A stretch of 64,000 bases of DNA, from positions 3,333,501 to 3,397,500 of the forward strand of contig CM030848.1 of assembly GCA_018105865.1 (NCBI GenBank), given 5' to 3'. Of the stretch, positions 53,616-64,000 are shown piece after piece. The DNA is from Metaphire vulgaris (Eukaryota > Annelida > Clitellata > Crassiclitellata > Megascolecidae). How positions within the stretch are numbered: position 1 is the stretch's first letter; every line of letters begins with the position of its first letter. The notes beneath the pieces are model-generated. The model was not told the DNA's origin, searched no databases, and worked only from the letters and a program-made list of their open reading frames with translations. Made by a program: the position numbers and the translations under genes.

Positions 53616-55373
53616 TAAATTATGACATCCATTGCATTGGCTTAGTCAAGCGGGGCCGTCCCCGTATTCTGGCTGCGACCGGTCGTAGATTTGTGCAAAA
53701 CAGCTGAGAAATTTTTGGGGCGATGTAGATTATAGACCTAGTATAATCGAAGAGAATACGTGAGTGTGCCAAGAACTGACTCCTTGACGACCTTCCTAAA
53801 CTGCAGTCAAAATTGAGTTCTTGTTAGGAATTAAGGCAATCGCTCTGCCCTCCGTCATCTTTTGTCAATTGCTGAACCCTTCGGGTCAAATTTAATCTGT
53901 TTCGTCCGTCACATTAACCTTTCATCGACGGACCCTCCTCTGTAGAGAACGGTCGTCTAACATCATACTTATCTCTACTTTCGACGGATCAACCTTCCCC
54001 CTCGAAATCACGGTTCCATTTTCACGACGGCACTAACGAAGTCAATTATTCGAAACACGCTTCAGGCTATTCTTGAATCAGTGCTTGTCGTCTTCCAGTG
54101 GATGAACTCAGCCATGTGCATCCGCAGCACTTTGCATCCGAATGATGCAAAGTGCTGCGGAGCCTGGAAACGCTTGGTTCTGCTCTGTGCATTCCAGTGC
54201 TCTAACCGATTCTGAAGAATTCACTCAATGTTGCCACCGATGATTTTGCAAAGGTCCTCTTAGAAGCTTTAACTTTAGAGAATTATTGGAAATCTTCTGT
54301 GCATATTTCCTCCAGGTTCAAAGTAATAGCAGTCGCCGTGCAAACAGGAGACAATGCTATACAATTAAAATAAGGAACAAAACTTTAAGAACAATGTAGA
54401 TTTGTGTGGAAATCAAACGAAATTTAAACTCAGCTTTTTGAGAATTTTGTAAGAAGTTCTTCGAAAAGCACCTTATATTATTAATCCGAAATACAATAAA
54501 ATCGTATAACAGATTGAGTGAATCCAGAATCCTCTAGATGTACTCATGAAACTATCCTGATGTAAACATTGATGTTGTCATCCAGATTTACGTTAGAATA
54601 CTTGGTTCAATATTATTGCCGTAGTAGTAATTGTGAAATCTCGGCGTAGAGTCAAACAAATTGTGCGATATGACGAAATAAACCATCGATGACTGCTTAG
54701 CTATTCAGCGAATGATACGCCAAACCATCAACTACATTCGTGGTATGCGACAAACGCAGGTTTGCCTCTCGTATATCACGCTATTTATTTCTCTCTCAGC
54801 GCAAAAATGAAAAATAATAGTGCGCTAAAAACTTGGCAATCTGCCGCCAAATAAAGTGCATTATTATTTACGGCCTCAATGATGAAATGATGTATTGCTT
54901 ATCTCTTGCGTATTTTTATGCAAAATCATAGAAATCTTTATTCGCAGACGCAGATAACATAAGATAAACATCATTTTAACCCCTTAACTGGGTATTTAAC
55001 TGTAACTCAATGTAAAATGGACGGATATATCCGGGGTCCCCAGTTAAGGGGTTAACTAACAATTACCATACATCACCTGTTACCATACAATTGACAAAAT
55101 AAAGCGTTTTGTTAGAAAATCGAAGTGTAAAAAGAGTGCTTAACAACAATATCATGTATGGTCAATGAAAGAGCTCTTGAAACTCTCAAAATCATCAGCT
55201 AATGTAGGCCTATGAGATTAAAATTGTAAAAAGTTCTTCAGTAAAGTTTCTAATATGAATTTGTTATTTTGTCTGACTGTATAATTTCCTGAGTCGTTTT
55301 TGTTAGGAGTTTTGCAAAAGAATTGATTTTTCGGCTCTGCAAATATTTGTGCTTAAATTCGTTTACATTAGGG
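53616..55373. other. No recognisable gene; contains a short perfect hairpin
   Basis: AT-rich. The hairpin at 54122-54160 is listed separately. The start (53655-53700) has GGGGCCGTCCCCG, possibly an element end without a partner. Confidence 0.4.
54122..54160. other. Perfect 17-bp inverted repeat with 5-nt loop
   Basis: CCGCAGCACTTTGCATC pairs perfectly with GATGCAAAGTGCTGCGG around CGAAT. It could be a cruciform, an RNA hairpin or a recent inversion-duplication. It is shorter than a typical microRNA precursor. Confidence 0.6.
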
Positions 55374-56318
55374 CAGGGCCTGTTTCAACGTGCAGTGATA
55401 CACAAAAACGTGCAGTGATAAGATGAAAATGTGCAGTCGTCATAATTAATCATCATAATTGCTCTCCGCCAACTCATTATTGGCAAATAGCTAGTCAATA
55501 AAACATTTCCGGGTTTTTGTCAAATGTTAGTTTTCTTCCTTCTACAATTGTCAGTTGTCTTTCTTTGAAATCTTCTTTTACGCTGACTATCCATTTTTTC
55601 TGGCTCCTGTCTCTTTTTTTTTACCTTCCTTGTATGAGTAGAGTGCTTTTTTGGGAAGTCTCGAGTCTTCCATCCTGTTTACATGTCCGTACCATGTTAG
55701 CCTCCTTTTTCTGAGTTTGTCCACGATGGTATTCTTTAGCCCAATCCACTGCCGTAGGCCTATATCTTAATTTCTAAGTTGTTGAAGTCTTCTAACTCCA
55801 AGAATTCTTCTAAGGCAGCTCATTTCTGCAACGAGTAGTCTTTTTTCATCTTCTCTTTTTGTAGCACAGGTTTCAGATCCATATAGTAGGGCTATTTGTG
55901 GAATGACAACGGTATTGTAGATTTGGATTTTGGTGCTTAGGCCTATTTTGATTTCTTTAGAGTTCCATATGCATTTCAGTCTTCCCGTTGTTTGTAATCC
56001 TTTTGCTACTTTCTGTTTGATGTCTTCTTGGTGGCTTCCATTGCTTGTCATTTGTCCTCCTACGTATGTAAAGCTTTTGACTTGTTCAATTTCTTTACTT
56101 TCCAGAGTTAATCGCATCTTCTTTTCTCCTGTTTTGCTGACCACCATGGTTTTAGTTTTTGCTGCGTTTATCATAGATGTGCAGTGGTAAGATGCAATTT
56201 TCTGTGCTTTGTGCAGTGATAAATTTTTCGGACGACCTTTTTTGCTTGTTTTTTGCGCGGATGTCCACACATTTTTTGAGTTTAGTGCAGTGATAAATTT
56301 TTCTTAAAACAGTCCCTG
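55374..56318. mobile_element. 945-bp hAT holding an RTE fragment, target duplication CATTAGGG
   Basis: Ends CAGGGCCTGTTTCAACG and TTAAAACAGTCCCTG. Exact duplications CATTAGGG at 55366-55373 and 56319-56326. GTGCAGTGATA occurs repeatedly near both ends (55393, 55416, 56211, 56287), in the same orientation. An inverted copy of the shared motif lies at 56231-56249. Confidence 0.95.
55520..56175 (-). pseudogene. RTE-type LINE C-terminal fragment inside the hAT
   Basis: The minus strand reads INAAKTKTMVVSKTGEKK, then IEQVKSFTYVGGQMTSNGSH, QEDIKQKVAKGLQTTGRL, KIQIYNTVVIPQIALLYGSE and MSCLRRILGVRR, the ordered blocks after the active site in RTE-type RTs. A good open frame of about 135 codons remains (55767 to 56175). 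The active site lies beyond the 5' truncation at 56175. The tail region 55520-55770 is frameshifted. Confidence 0.8.
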
Positions 56319-57600
56319 CATTAGGGCCTAATATTTTCTGGGTTTATTCATAAGTCTTTAATCATGACCATACTCTCATATTTGTCTCTGGTTATTTCAT
56401 TGTGCAATAGATGAAGAGTAAGTAAGCAAAAAGTCAGATGAATTTATCTATCGCCTCCGGTATGGCGGCTTATTTATTCTTAGACGCTTGAAAGAGCAAT
56501 CAATCCGTCTTGGTTTGCAATGACTCAGCTTTGAATCAAAGATACTGATCAGTAACTATTTACCATGAATAAATGACGAGTTGAGACTGAGTCCCGTGAG
56601 GACTGCCGTTGTTTTAATCTTTCATCTTTTATTGGCCTACCTGTTCTTCTTTCTCTCTGATCAATAACTTTCTGTTACTCCTCATTTCCTCCCGCAAACC
56701 CTCGACACCACCGAAGGAAATGAATCCTCCTTATTCTATTCCTCTTCCTCCTCACTCTCTCTCTCCTCCGCTTCCTCTCATTCCAGACGAAGCCGTGTCT
56801 TCGTAATCCTAGAGGAGGAGATTCGGGTTTCAACGATATTGCAACTCTGCGTCTTCTCATTACTTAATCACAATATCTGATCCAAGCATGCCTGAGGGAG
56901 AGAGGCGAAACCCGATGCACGAGAGAGGGTGAAGAGAAGGAGGTGGAGGAAGAGAAGGAGGTGGAGGAGGTGGAGGAAGAGGAGGAGGAGGGAGAGGAAG
57001 AGACAGAAACGAAGGTGTACGGGTCGAAGTGGTCGAGGGAGGCACGAGATACGATCTCACCCTTTGCAATCCGACCTCACACAGCTGCGTTCCCTTTGGA
57101 TCGAAGCAGCAGCTCTAATGGTGCGTTGAAGAGTTGTTAGTCCAGATGATGAAAAGAGATAATTTGGTGAAAACAGCAATACTGAGTGAGAGAAAAAAAG
57201 ATGTACATGGGCGGTCTTGGGGTATCCTTAGTGCGCTGACAGAATGACGGACGATTCGATTGAGAGGATACAAAGAAAATAATGAAAAATTACGAATTGA
57301 AAGGCGAAGAGAATTTAGACAAAAGTCTTGTACAGTTCTTAAGTAAGGAACGTATACAATTATAATGAAATTGTATATTAGTTCATTGGGTTAACTAAGC
57401 GGCTCGTTGACTCACTGCCTGCTATTTTGTCTGGTCAATTGACTGGCTGACTCATTAATTGACTGAATTGCTCACTCTGGCTGAAACTGGCTCAATTAAT
57501 GAACAAATCGTGAATAAATGAATAGAAAGTCATAGAAATGGTAAAATGCAATATTGATAATTTATGTTGAATAAGCAAAGATCAAGTCGCCCATATTTGA
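56319..57600. other. No recognisable gene; GGA-rich run at 56930-57010
   Basis: The GAGGAGG-type purine run gives Glu/Arg-rich and Pro-rich frames on both strands, which are artefacts. TGACT-type words recur at 57400-57480 without clear period. Confidence 0.45.
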
Positions 57601-57604
57601 ATCC

Positions 57605-57845
57605 GAATATTGGGGTTCGGCACGGATCCACGATTGCTGAAGCAAGCAGCGACGCAGGTGGCTTACGCCATTGATTTGAAGTAGTTTGCCATTGCTTTCT
57701 CTAGACCCGTGATTTACCTTCGCAGCTTAACGCTGCTATTCACTTATCTACACCGAAGGGATGAACGCTGAATTGGCCGCTGGCACCACGACTCGAACCA
57801 GAGACGACTGTGTCAAAACATCAAACCGAGCTCAACACTGCTCAA
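57605..57845 (-). mobile_element. Candidate tRNA-derived SINE
   Basis: The minus strand has an A-box-like TTGAGCTCGGTTTG (about 57824-57837) and a B-box-like GGTTCGAGTCG (57789-57799), about 35 nt apart, followed by TGGTGCCAGC as in tRNA-derived SINE heads. A body of about 180 bp follows with TTCATCCCTTCGG. No tail or target duplication was confirmed. Confidence 0.4.
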
Positions 57846-58521
57846 CTTTGGTGTTCTATTATGAACTGGTCGTACAGCACCAAGAAGACTGAGAAAACTT
57901 CCGTGTATCGACAATCGCAGAACGGACATATTTCATAATTCATGATATTTGTTTTTTTTTTTGCAGAAAATTCTGTAGTCCATGAAAAAGCGTTAGTCAT
58001 AAATGCGTGGTTCCTTTATTCCTCCATCTGGATGGAAGCTGAAACGATTACATCCAAGTTCAGAAGAGAGTCAGAGACAGAGAAAGAGGCAGAAAAACAG
58101 AGAGAAGCAGATAGAGAGACAGGGAGACAGAAAGAGATAGGGAAGAGAGAGAGTAAGACGGAGGTGAAAATCGTTTACTGGGTTTCTTAAGGAGGTCATT
58201 GATATTAACCTTTTCTAGATGGAATGAATTTATCGTCCAATCAGAATCCTTTCTCCTGATGGTCGACCCTTGAGCCCTAACAACCAGATGCAAATCAGAA
58301 AAATAAAGGAGGAGGACAAGTGTAAAAAATCGCTCAGAATCGAAAACGGAAAAGAGATGAGCTGATGGAGATTAAACAACTTCATCTCACAAACAGAATG
58401 GAAAACAGTTCCAGAAACTGATGCATTGCTTCGGAGTCAAATTGTTATCTATGGAACGAACTCATATATGAAATGCTTTGACATGAACCTAATTTTATCA
58501 TTAAATCTTATTCACATCAGG

Positions 58522-58575
<54 letters not shown>

Positions 58576-58904
58576 AAATAAAGAGAACTTAAAAACAATG
58601 GCTTCAAAAGGCTTCAGTAAAGTTCCTATTAGCCTACTTAAAATGGCGAGTGTCAAAATGAAATGGAAAAGATTTCACCTTGTTTCAAAATTTATTGGAC
58701 AAATGAAGGTCACGTTTCTTCCGCTTGAAATGTGTCTGATTGTCTGGAAGAACGGACAATGCTTGCAGTAGACTTATACTTATAGAAATCAGTCGCTTAT
58801 GGTCTGGCGTTTGCATTTTCAACCAAGAAAACAAAAGACACGAGTTTTGACAAATATTTCACTCTGATGCGACCATCGGCCGTAGTTAAGAGCATTATTA
58901 TGGT
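57846..58904. other. No recognisable gene; (GA)n at 58526-58571
   Basis: A GAGAC/AGAAAG purine-rich stretch at 58070-58160 opens low-complexity frames. A pure (GA)n array of about 23 units lies at 58526-58571. Confidence 0.45.
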
Positions 58905-58909
58905 ATTGA

Positions 58910-59264
<355 letters not shown>

Positions 59265-60102
59265 GGTGTCTTTTAATTCGCCCAGGTAGGAATGTCCATG
59301 GAATTTTGCATCGGGGTCAGGCTGAAGAGAACAGAAGATTGATACAGAAGTTGCAATCGTAGAGACAGAGATGAATCTCACAGCGTGCAAGTGAAATCAG
59401 TCATCAAATGGACAACCGCCAAAGGCCCTGTGCTAATTTTCGAGCTCCACGGAGATGCATTATGCATATTTAGCCATTCGAGCATTAGCGGAGCGGTCGT
59501 GAAATAAAGAGGAACTCTCATTCGACGGCAAATCGTAATCAGTGGTCGCCGCTCGCATAAGAATCAAATAGCATTTGCACTTAACTATGGGAACTCTTTC
59601 TCCTGTTTATCATGTCATAAAAAGAAATGAGAACTGGTAGTAAGGTAGCCAATCCCCATGCATTGCTCCTTTCTCTGTCTCCGACCAAGCAGGATGGCAT
59701 GAAGTGTCGGTTGCCTATATTTCTGTAGTCAACTTTAAAAGTTCACGAAAACTGCAACAAGTGATTGTTCAGAGAACAATGATTGTCACTATATTGTGCA
59801 AAATGAATTTTAAAATACGCACACACCCCTCAAAAAGTGTCAACTGCGATCCTAGTCTTGACAAATAAATTAGACTTAGGTCTACCATTCAACAGCAAGA
59901 AAAAGATGTTGGATATCAATTTTATACACTTGAGTGACTAGCGATATACATGGATACGGTAACAACAAAGACGAAATTGACTAGAGACTTTTGGTTCCAG
60001 TTGGCTTTGCTTAATTTTTAATTTAGGAGAGAGTTATTCATAGGTGTTTGCATAATTTAGCGTAATAATAACCTAATATATTCTAAAAAGACTTCGAGCT
60101 GG
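59265..60102. other. No gene; candidate regulatory island at 59400-59600
   Basis: Bases 59454-59471 read GATGCATTATGCATATTT, overlapping octamer-like words, inside a stretch of more balanced composition than its surroundings. Function is speculative. Confidence 0.25.
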
Positions 60103-60300
60103 TTAATCCAATGGCAGTTTTCTGTAAACCAGGTTGAGTCTGCTCTGAAGAAGACGATGAGCTACATCTGATATTGGCGTGTTCTCTTCAAGAGTTTGCT
60201 GTATCCTGACTCCTGAGCATTCTCCAGCCTTAATATCCCCTTTGAGAACAGTGAACGTAAAACAATTATTCATAGAATCAAGCAGGCTTCCTTTTTGCAA
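60103..60300 (-). CDS. Possible terminal exon, 65 codons, unrecognised
   Basis: The minus strand reads SLLDSMNNCFTFTVLKGD, IKAGECSGVRIQQTLEEN and TPISDVAHRLLQSRLNLVYR before KLPLD-stop. Composition is protein-like with no repeats. An AAAAAG precedes GAAGCC at the 5' side and could be a splice acceptor. It is either a real last exon of a gene running in from the right or chance. I know no homologue. Confidence 0.25.
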   Translation of the reverse strand: MQKGSLLDSMNNCFTFTVLKGDIKAGECSGVRIQQTLEENTPISDVAHRLLQSRLNLVYRKLPLD

Positions 60301-62973
60301 TTAGAACATCACTTTTATGTGTGGTCCTAACGAGAAAATTGATTGTCATTATACTGAATTCACAATATGTGTTTGTCTCGAGATCAAGTCCCTTTCCTTA
60401 TTTCTCCACGGGTCACTTGTGCAAAGTCCATAGAGCCAGAATTGACAGGATGAACCAAAGCAATGGTCATGATTAATATTATTTCGTTTATTGTTTAACA
60501 TTTTGTTGAGGTAAGAAATCTTTGCGACAGGCAATTGACAAAATCAAACGAATTTCTACAGAAACAGAAAGGCGAGAATGTCTGTTTGGTCGTTACTGGG
60601 ACGTAGTGTGTTGCGGTTCTATTGTGACACGGATTAGCTGTGGTACGATTTAACGCTGACAAGGATTACGAACTGAAAAGCGAACGAACACAACGCCTTA
60701 TGGACGCAGCCGCTGATGGCGAAGAATGTGACATGCATTCGATGAAAGCAATGCCTGCTTTAATTTAGCAAATTAACACTGAGCTTGACATGTGTTGGTT
60801 AAAAGATATCTATAGGTTAAGAACACTGACTTAAATTGGAAGAATACAGCAGACAGCTGACCTGATCTTTTGCGGTATGACTTTTGAGTGCCATCGATTG
60901 ATACCGCTGGGTATACACTAAGTAATGGCACTATGAGTGTGTATATTATTTTCTGTTATTATAAGTACTACAGTGTATGTGCACGAAAGTAAGACTTTCG
61001 TGCAAGTAAAGTATCGGTTTTGCTTTTAACAAGAATTAATACAGTATATCATGTTTTAGATTTCAGACTTCGTTTGACAGGCATTTTCACCAAGTTCAAA
61101 AAAGCGCACGCTGAAAGGAATTTAGAAAACGATGTTGACGGAATGCTGACAGCGAGAAAGTAGGACAGAAGACCTACCATTGCTGGTCATATAGCTTAAG
61201 ACTTATAAGAATATAAGCTGGTGCAATGACCACATCTACTGTAGTACATACTGTATTTAATATTGATTTTCTCATACACACGACAGACAGTCATGTCCTA
61301 TAGAAATTCTGAGTGGGAAAATTAGGAACCGGTCTGAATTTAATCTATGTTGGTATTTATAAATAATTCTCGTCATATTCTGATTATTTTCGTGACAGTC
61401 AGATTTAATGCTATCGGCGCCCTTTAACTGGCTGTCTGTTGTTGGTGATGTCGGCATCAAGAGAATCTTGAATATCGATGAGAATGGATGGACGCCGTGC
61501 GCAGCCGGAGACCGAAGCTCAACGAAGCGGTCATCATTTTCAGCCGCGGGGGTTTTCTGGCGAGAATCGCCAAAGAATTCAACGATAAAGAACATTTGAT
61601 AGAATTACCCGAGAGACTTTCGCTTGTTCGGCGCTCCATCAGTTACTTACAGTGTCCGCCTTCATTCGTCGACCTCGGTTTCTCTTCTCTAATAGCGTCT
61701 GGGCGTCAGTGCTGATGGCGACAGACATTCGTTAACACATGTTCCCGCATGGACACATGAACCGTTCATTTTCGATAAGCCATAGAAATATTGACGGCGA
61801 CATTAGTATGGAGAGAAAGAAAGAAAGAGAGAGGCGACGAATGCTGGAAGGAAGGGGAAGGGGGAAATGGTGGTTGTCCCTCGTGGAACATTCTGTGGTG
61901 ACCTATGCATTCCATTGGGCAGCCGCTGTCTAAATGGCTTCTCTGTCAAAATAATATATCATTCGCTGCCTGAGATACTCCTGAGATGGAAAAGGCCATT
62001 CTTAGGCACTTCGCAGCAGTTCACGAGTGGAAAGAGTGGAAAGTTTCTTTGGTCGACTTGATCCTTGGACCCTCAGATACATTTCTATTTCTTTTCGAAT
62101 GTTCTTATTGGAATCGTTGAAATTTTGCGCCTTGACGTTATATGGCTCGAATTCCTGAATCTTGTATTTTCTTGAGTCCAGGACTTGCCCTATTAATCAA
62201 GAGTGTTGAAATTATACACGTAAACAACTCTGATTTTACCTGTTGATTTTGATTGATACCTGTTGGTTCAATTCGGCCTACGTTTTTTTAATAGGTACAT
62301 TCAACAGTAATATTATGTTTCTCTGTCTACGTCCAAGAAACCGCCTTTGTCGCCTTCCTTTTACCTAACTGAAATTCGCATCTCCAGTTTCGTCATATAC
62401 AGGATCCGCTGATGTATCATAAACACAAAGCCTGCCCTGATATAGCGCAGGCAATTTTCGCCACCGACGGTACTGGTACTTGGTACATTACGCGTGTGAT
62501 TGGTTTATCGGGATTCTTTCCATCAGCGGATGATACGAGTGGAGAGGAGGACATTCCTCAATCTGGCTTCCTCTCCCCTTTTAATTCCCTCTCCTTTCGA
62601 CCGTCGGATAATAATAAGTCAGACCACTGATTCGCAGCCGTCGCCTTTTCCACCATTGAACCTTCGACCGCACAAAAGCGACGGAAATTGGACAAGCGGT
62701 AGCATCTTCTCCGTCGATTGCAGCAGGGAAAGAGCGAGAGCGAAAGAGACAGACAGACAGACAGACAGAGAGTGCAGGTGATAGTATTGTGTCTGCAGCC
62801 TACAATTAAAGTCTGCGCCAATTAATTTTAGTAAAATTAAAACGATTTTCAGAACTCTAGAATTTATTTATTATTGTCGTTCATCGCGTAGTTATATGCA
62901 GAAATACGGAAGATCCAGAGGCGGATTTACATTTTGGAGGCCCGGTGCAAAATGAATCGTAGTCACTTAAAGA
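60301..62973. other. Gene-free stretch with short (GACA)n
   Basis: Several GC-balanced patches (61390-61720, 62400-62720) contain overlapping short open frames on both strands with no recognisable domain. A (GACA)n run lies at 62746-62768. Confidence 0.4.
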
Positions 62974-63291
62974 CAGTGTTTATTCTAGGCCCTTTTGGGG
63001 ATTCCCAAAATGAAAAATTCCCCCCCCCCAAAAAAAAAATTCTTTTTTATATGTTGCATAGGGAGATGGAATTCCCCCTCCCCCCAAAAAAGTGTGGCGA
63101 CGGGGGATTTTTTATTTTTTTTGGAGAGGGAAAAATAAAGAAGCTTGTCACAGAGCGTTTAAGAAGGGAAAACGGGCAGATGACCTTTTTGTTTTTTTTG
63201 TTTTTGCTCGTCAAGACGTTTGAGATTCAAACCTTGTCCATCCAAACATTTCAAAATCCTCCCAATGTCAAGGTGGCTAGAATAAACACTG
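62974..63291. mobile_element. 318-bp hAT-like MITE, target duplication CTTAAAGA/TTTAATGA
   Basis: Ends CAGTGTTTATTCTAGGCC and GGCTAGAATAAACACTG; flanking 8-mers differ at two positions. Same terminal family as 15965-16290. One inverted, expanded copy of the shared motif lies at 63180-63214 (ATGACCTTTTTG...TTTTGCTCGTCAAG). Confidence 0.82.
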
Positions 63292-64000
63292 TTTAATGAA
63301 GTAAAAATACAACAAACGTCATTGAAAAATGAAATAATTAAATGCCATTGACTTCAACTCAAATAAACTTGCATTGAATTTGCAGTCGTAGTCAGCGTAC
63401 TTGGGGCACGGTCGACCTGTCGTCTGTTTATAATATTAGTAGTGTACTGGTAACTCACCGTAGCTGGTAATTAGTCTAAATTGTCTCAACATGTCGCCGA
63501 CGACTTTTTGTTGTGGCTAAGGCCTCCACTAGCTGTGCAAAGTCGATTGTCTTCACGAGTTCATTTTCAATGTTCAGTATGGCTAAGGATGACAGCCTAT
63601 GATCTGTTAGATATTAATGCGCTATAATCCACGTGTTATGGCGTATAAATTAATTTAATTTATTTAAGTGTTATTTGAACTTATTTCTTATGAATTTAAT
63701 CATACACGAAGATGAGTTCCGGTACCTTTTTTCTACAAAAAAGCACTAAGTATAACTAGGATTTGTAATCGTTTGCCAAAAAGGTCACTGTCACGGTGTT
63801 ACGCATTTTCGGTAAGACAAATGAGTGATGGCGTTAGTCTGACTGCAACTATGCATTGCCATTCCAAAGGTACGGAGGCATACGACTTACTCCTCCCATT
63901 TCTCGCTTCTTGACCGGTGGTACCGTGGTAAGAATTGACCGTCGAGATACACTGTACAGGCATTCAGGTTGAGTCATGCAGTACCCCTAATCTGCATAAC
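63292..64000. other. No recognisable gene
   Basis: AT-rich DNA to the window edge without coding or element ends that I can support. Confidence 0.4.

Noticed and set aside
57781..57845. Functional tRNA gene
   Set aside because: A- and B-box-like words exist, but I could not pair an acceptor stem or anticodon arm; a SINE head fits better.

Overview
The window is animal nuclear DNA, most likely from a marine invertebrate. There are no bacterial operons, but there is one multi-exon-type TRIM gene exon, a very high density of non-LTR retrotransposons (LINEs) and hAT-type DNA transposons, and many long microsatellites. A degenerate 2A-like peptide at the front of a LINE endonuclease resembles CR1-clade elements reported from sea urchins, amphioxus and cnidarians. 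That is only a weak taxonomic hint, and I do not name a species.

Layout. 1-5.3 kb: the endonuclease half of a LINE (family B), then an RTE-like LINE split by a 939-bp DNA transposon of unclear superfamily. 5.6-9.7 kb: two LINE tails meeting at a shared microsatellite, a LINE with a restriction-like endonuclease domain split by a hAT MITE, a mariner remnant and a dead LINE fragment. 9.66-11.02 kb: two adjacent fold-back elements, the second carrying a FLYWCH zinc-finger remnant. 11.0-12.15 kb: a rearranged LINE. 12.2-13.3 kb: the TRIM exon, the only confident host gene. 13.4-19.5 kb: a BED-finger hAT that has collected MITEs, then a three-level nest (LINE in LINE, with a hAT MITE inside). 19.6-24 kb: a hAT holding a young LINE (A1), and a hAT with a transposase C-terminus. 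25-26.5 kb: satellites, a C-rich minisatellite and a Helitron helicase tail. 27.6-34.3 kb: mariner, LINE A2 (with a piece of family B inserted), a Harbinger-like remnant and LINE B2. 35.4-43.9 kb: further LINE 3' ends, three hATs and a second restriction-like-endonuclease LINE. 43.9-64 kb: gene-poor, mostly single-copy DNA with microsatellites, several hATs including two that share one target duplication, one RTE fragment, one possible SINE and possible regulatory islands.

The elements work together only in an evolutionary sense. The hATs are non-autonomous or decayed and would need a transposase from elsewhere. LINE families with unrelated tails share a 3' box (GCGCTATA...AAATTGTC), suggesting related priming signals. 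At least ten small elements with different terminal repeats share an internal ~20-nt motif (TGACAAGCAAAAAAGGTCAT); this is the most unusual signal in the window. All similarity statements come from reading the sequence; nothing was searched against a database.
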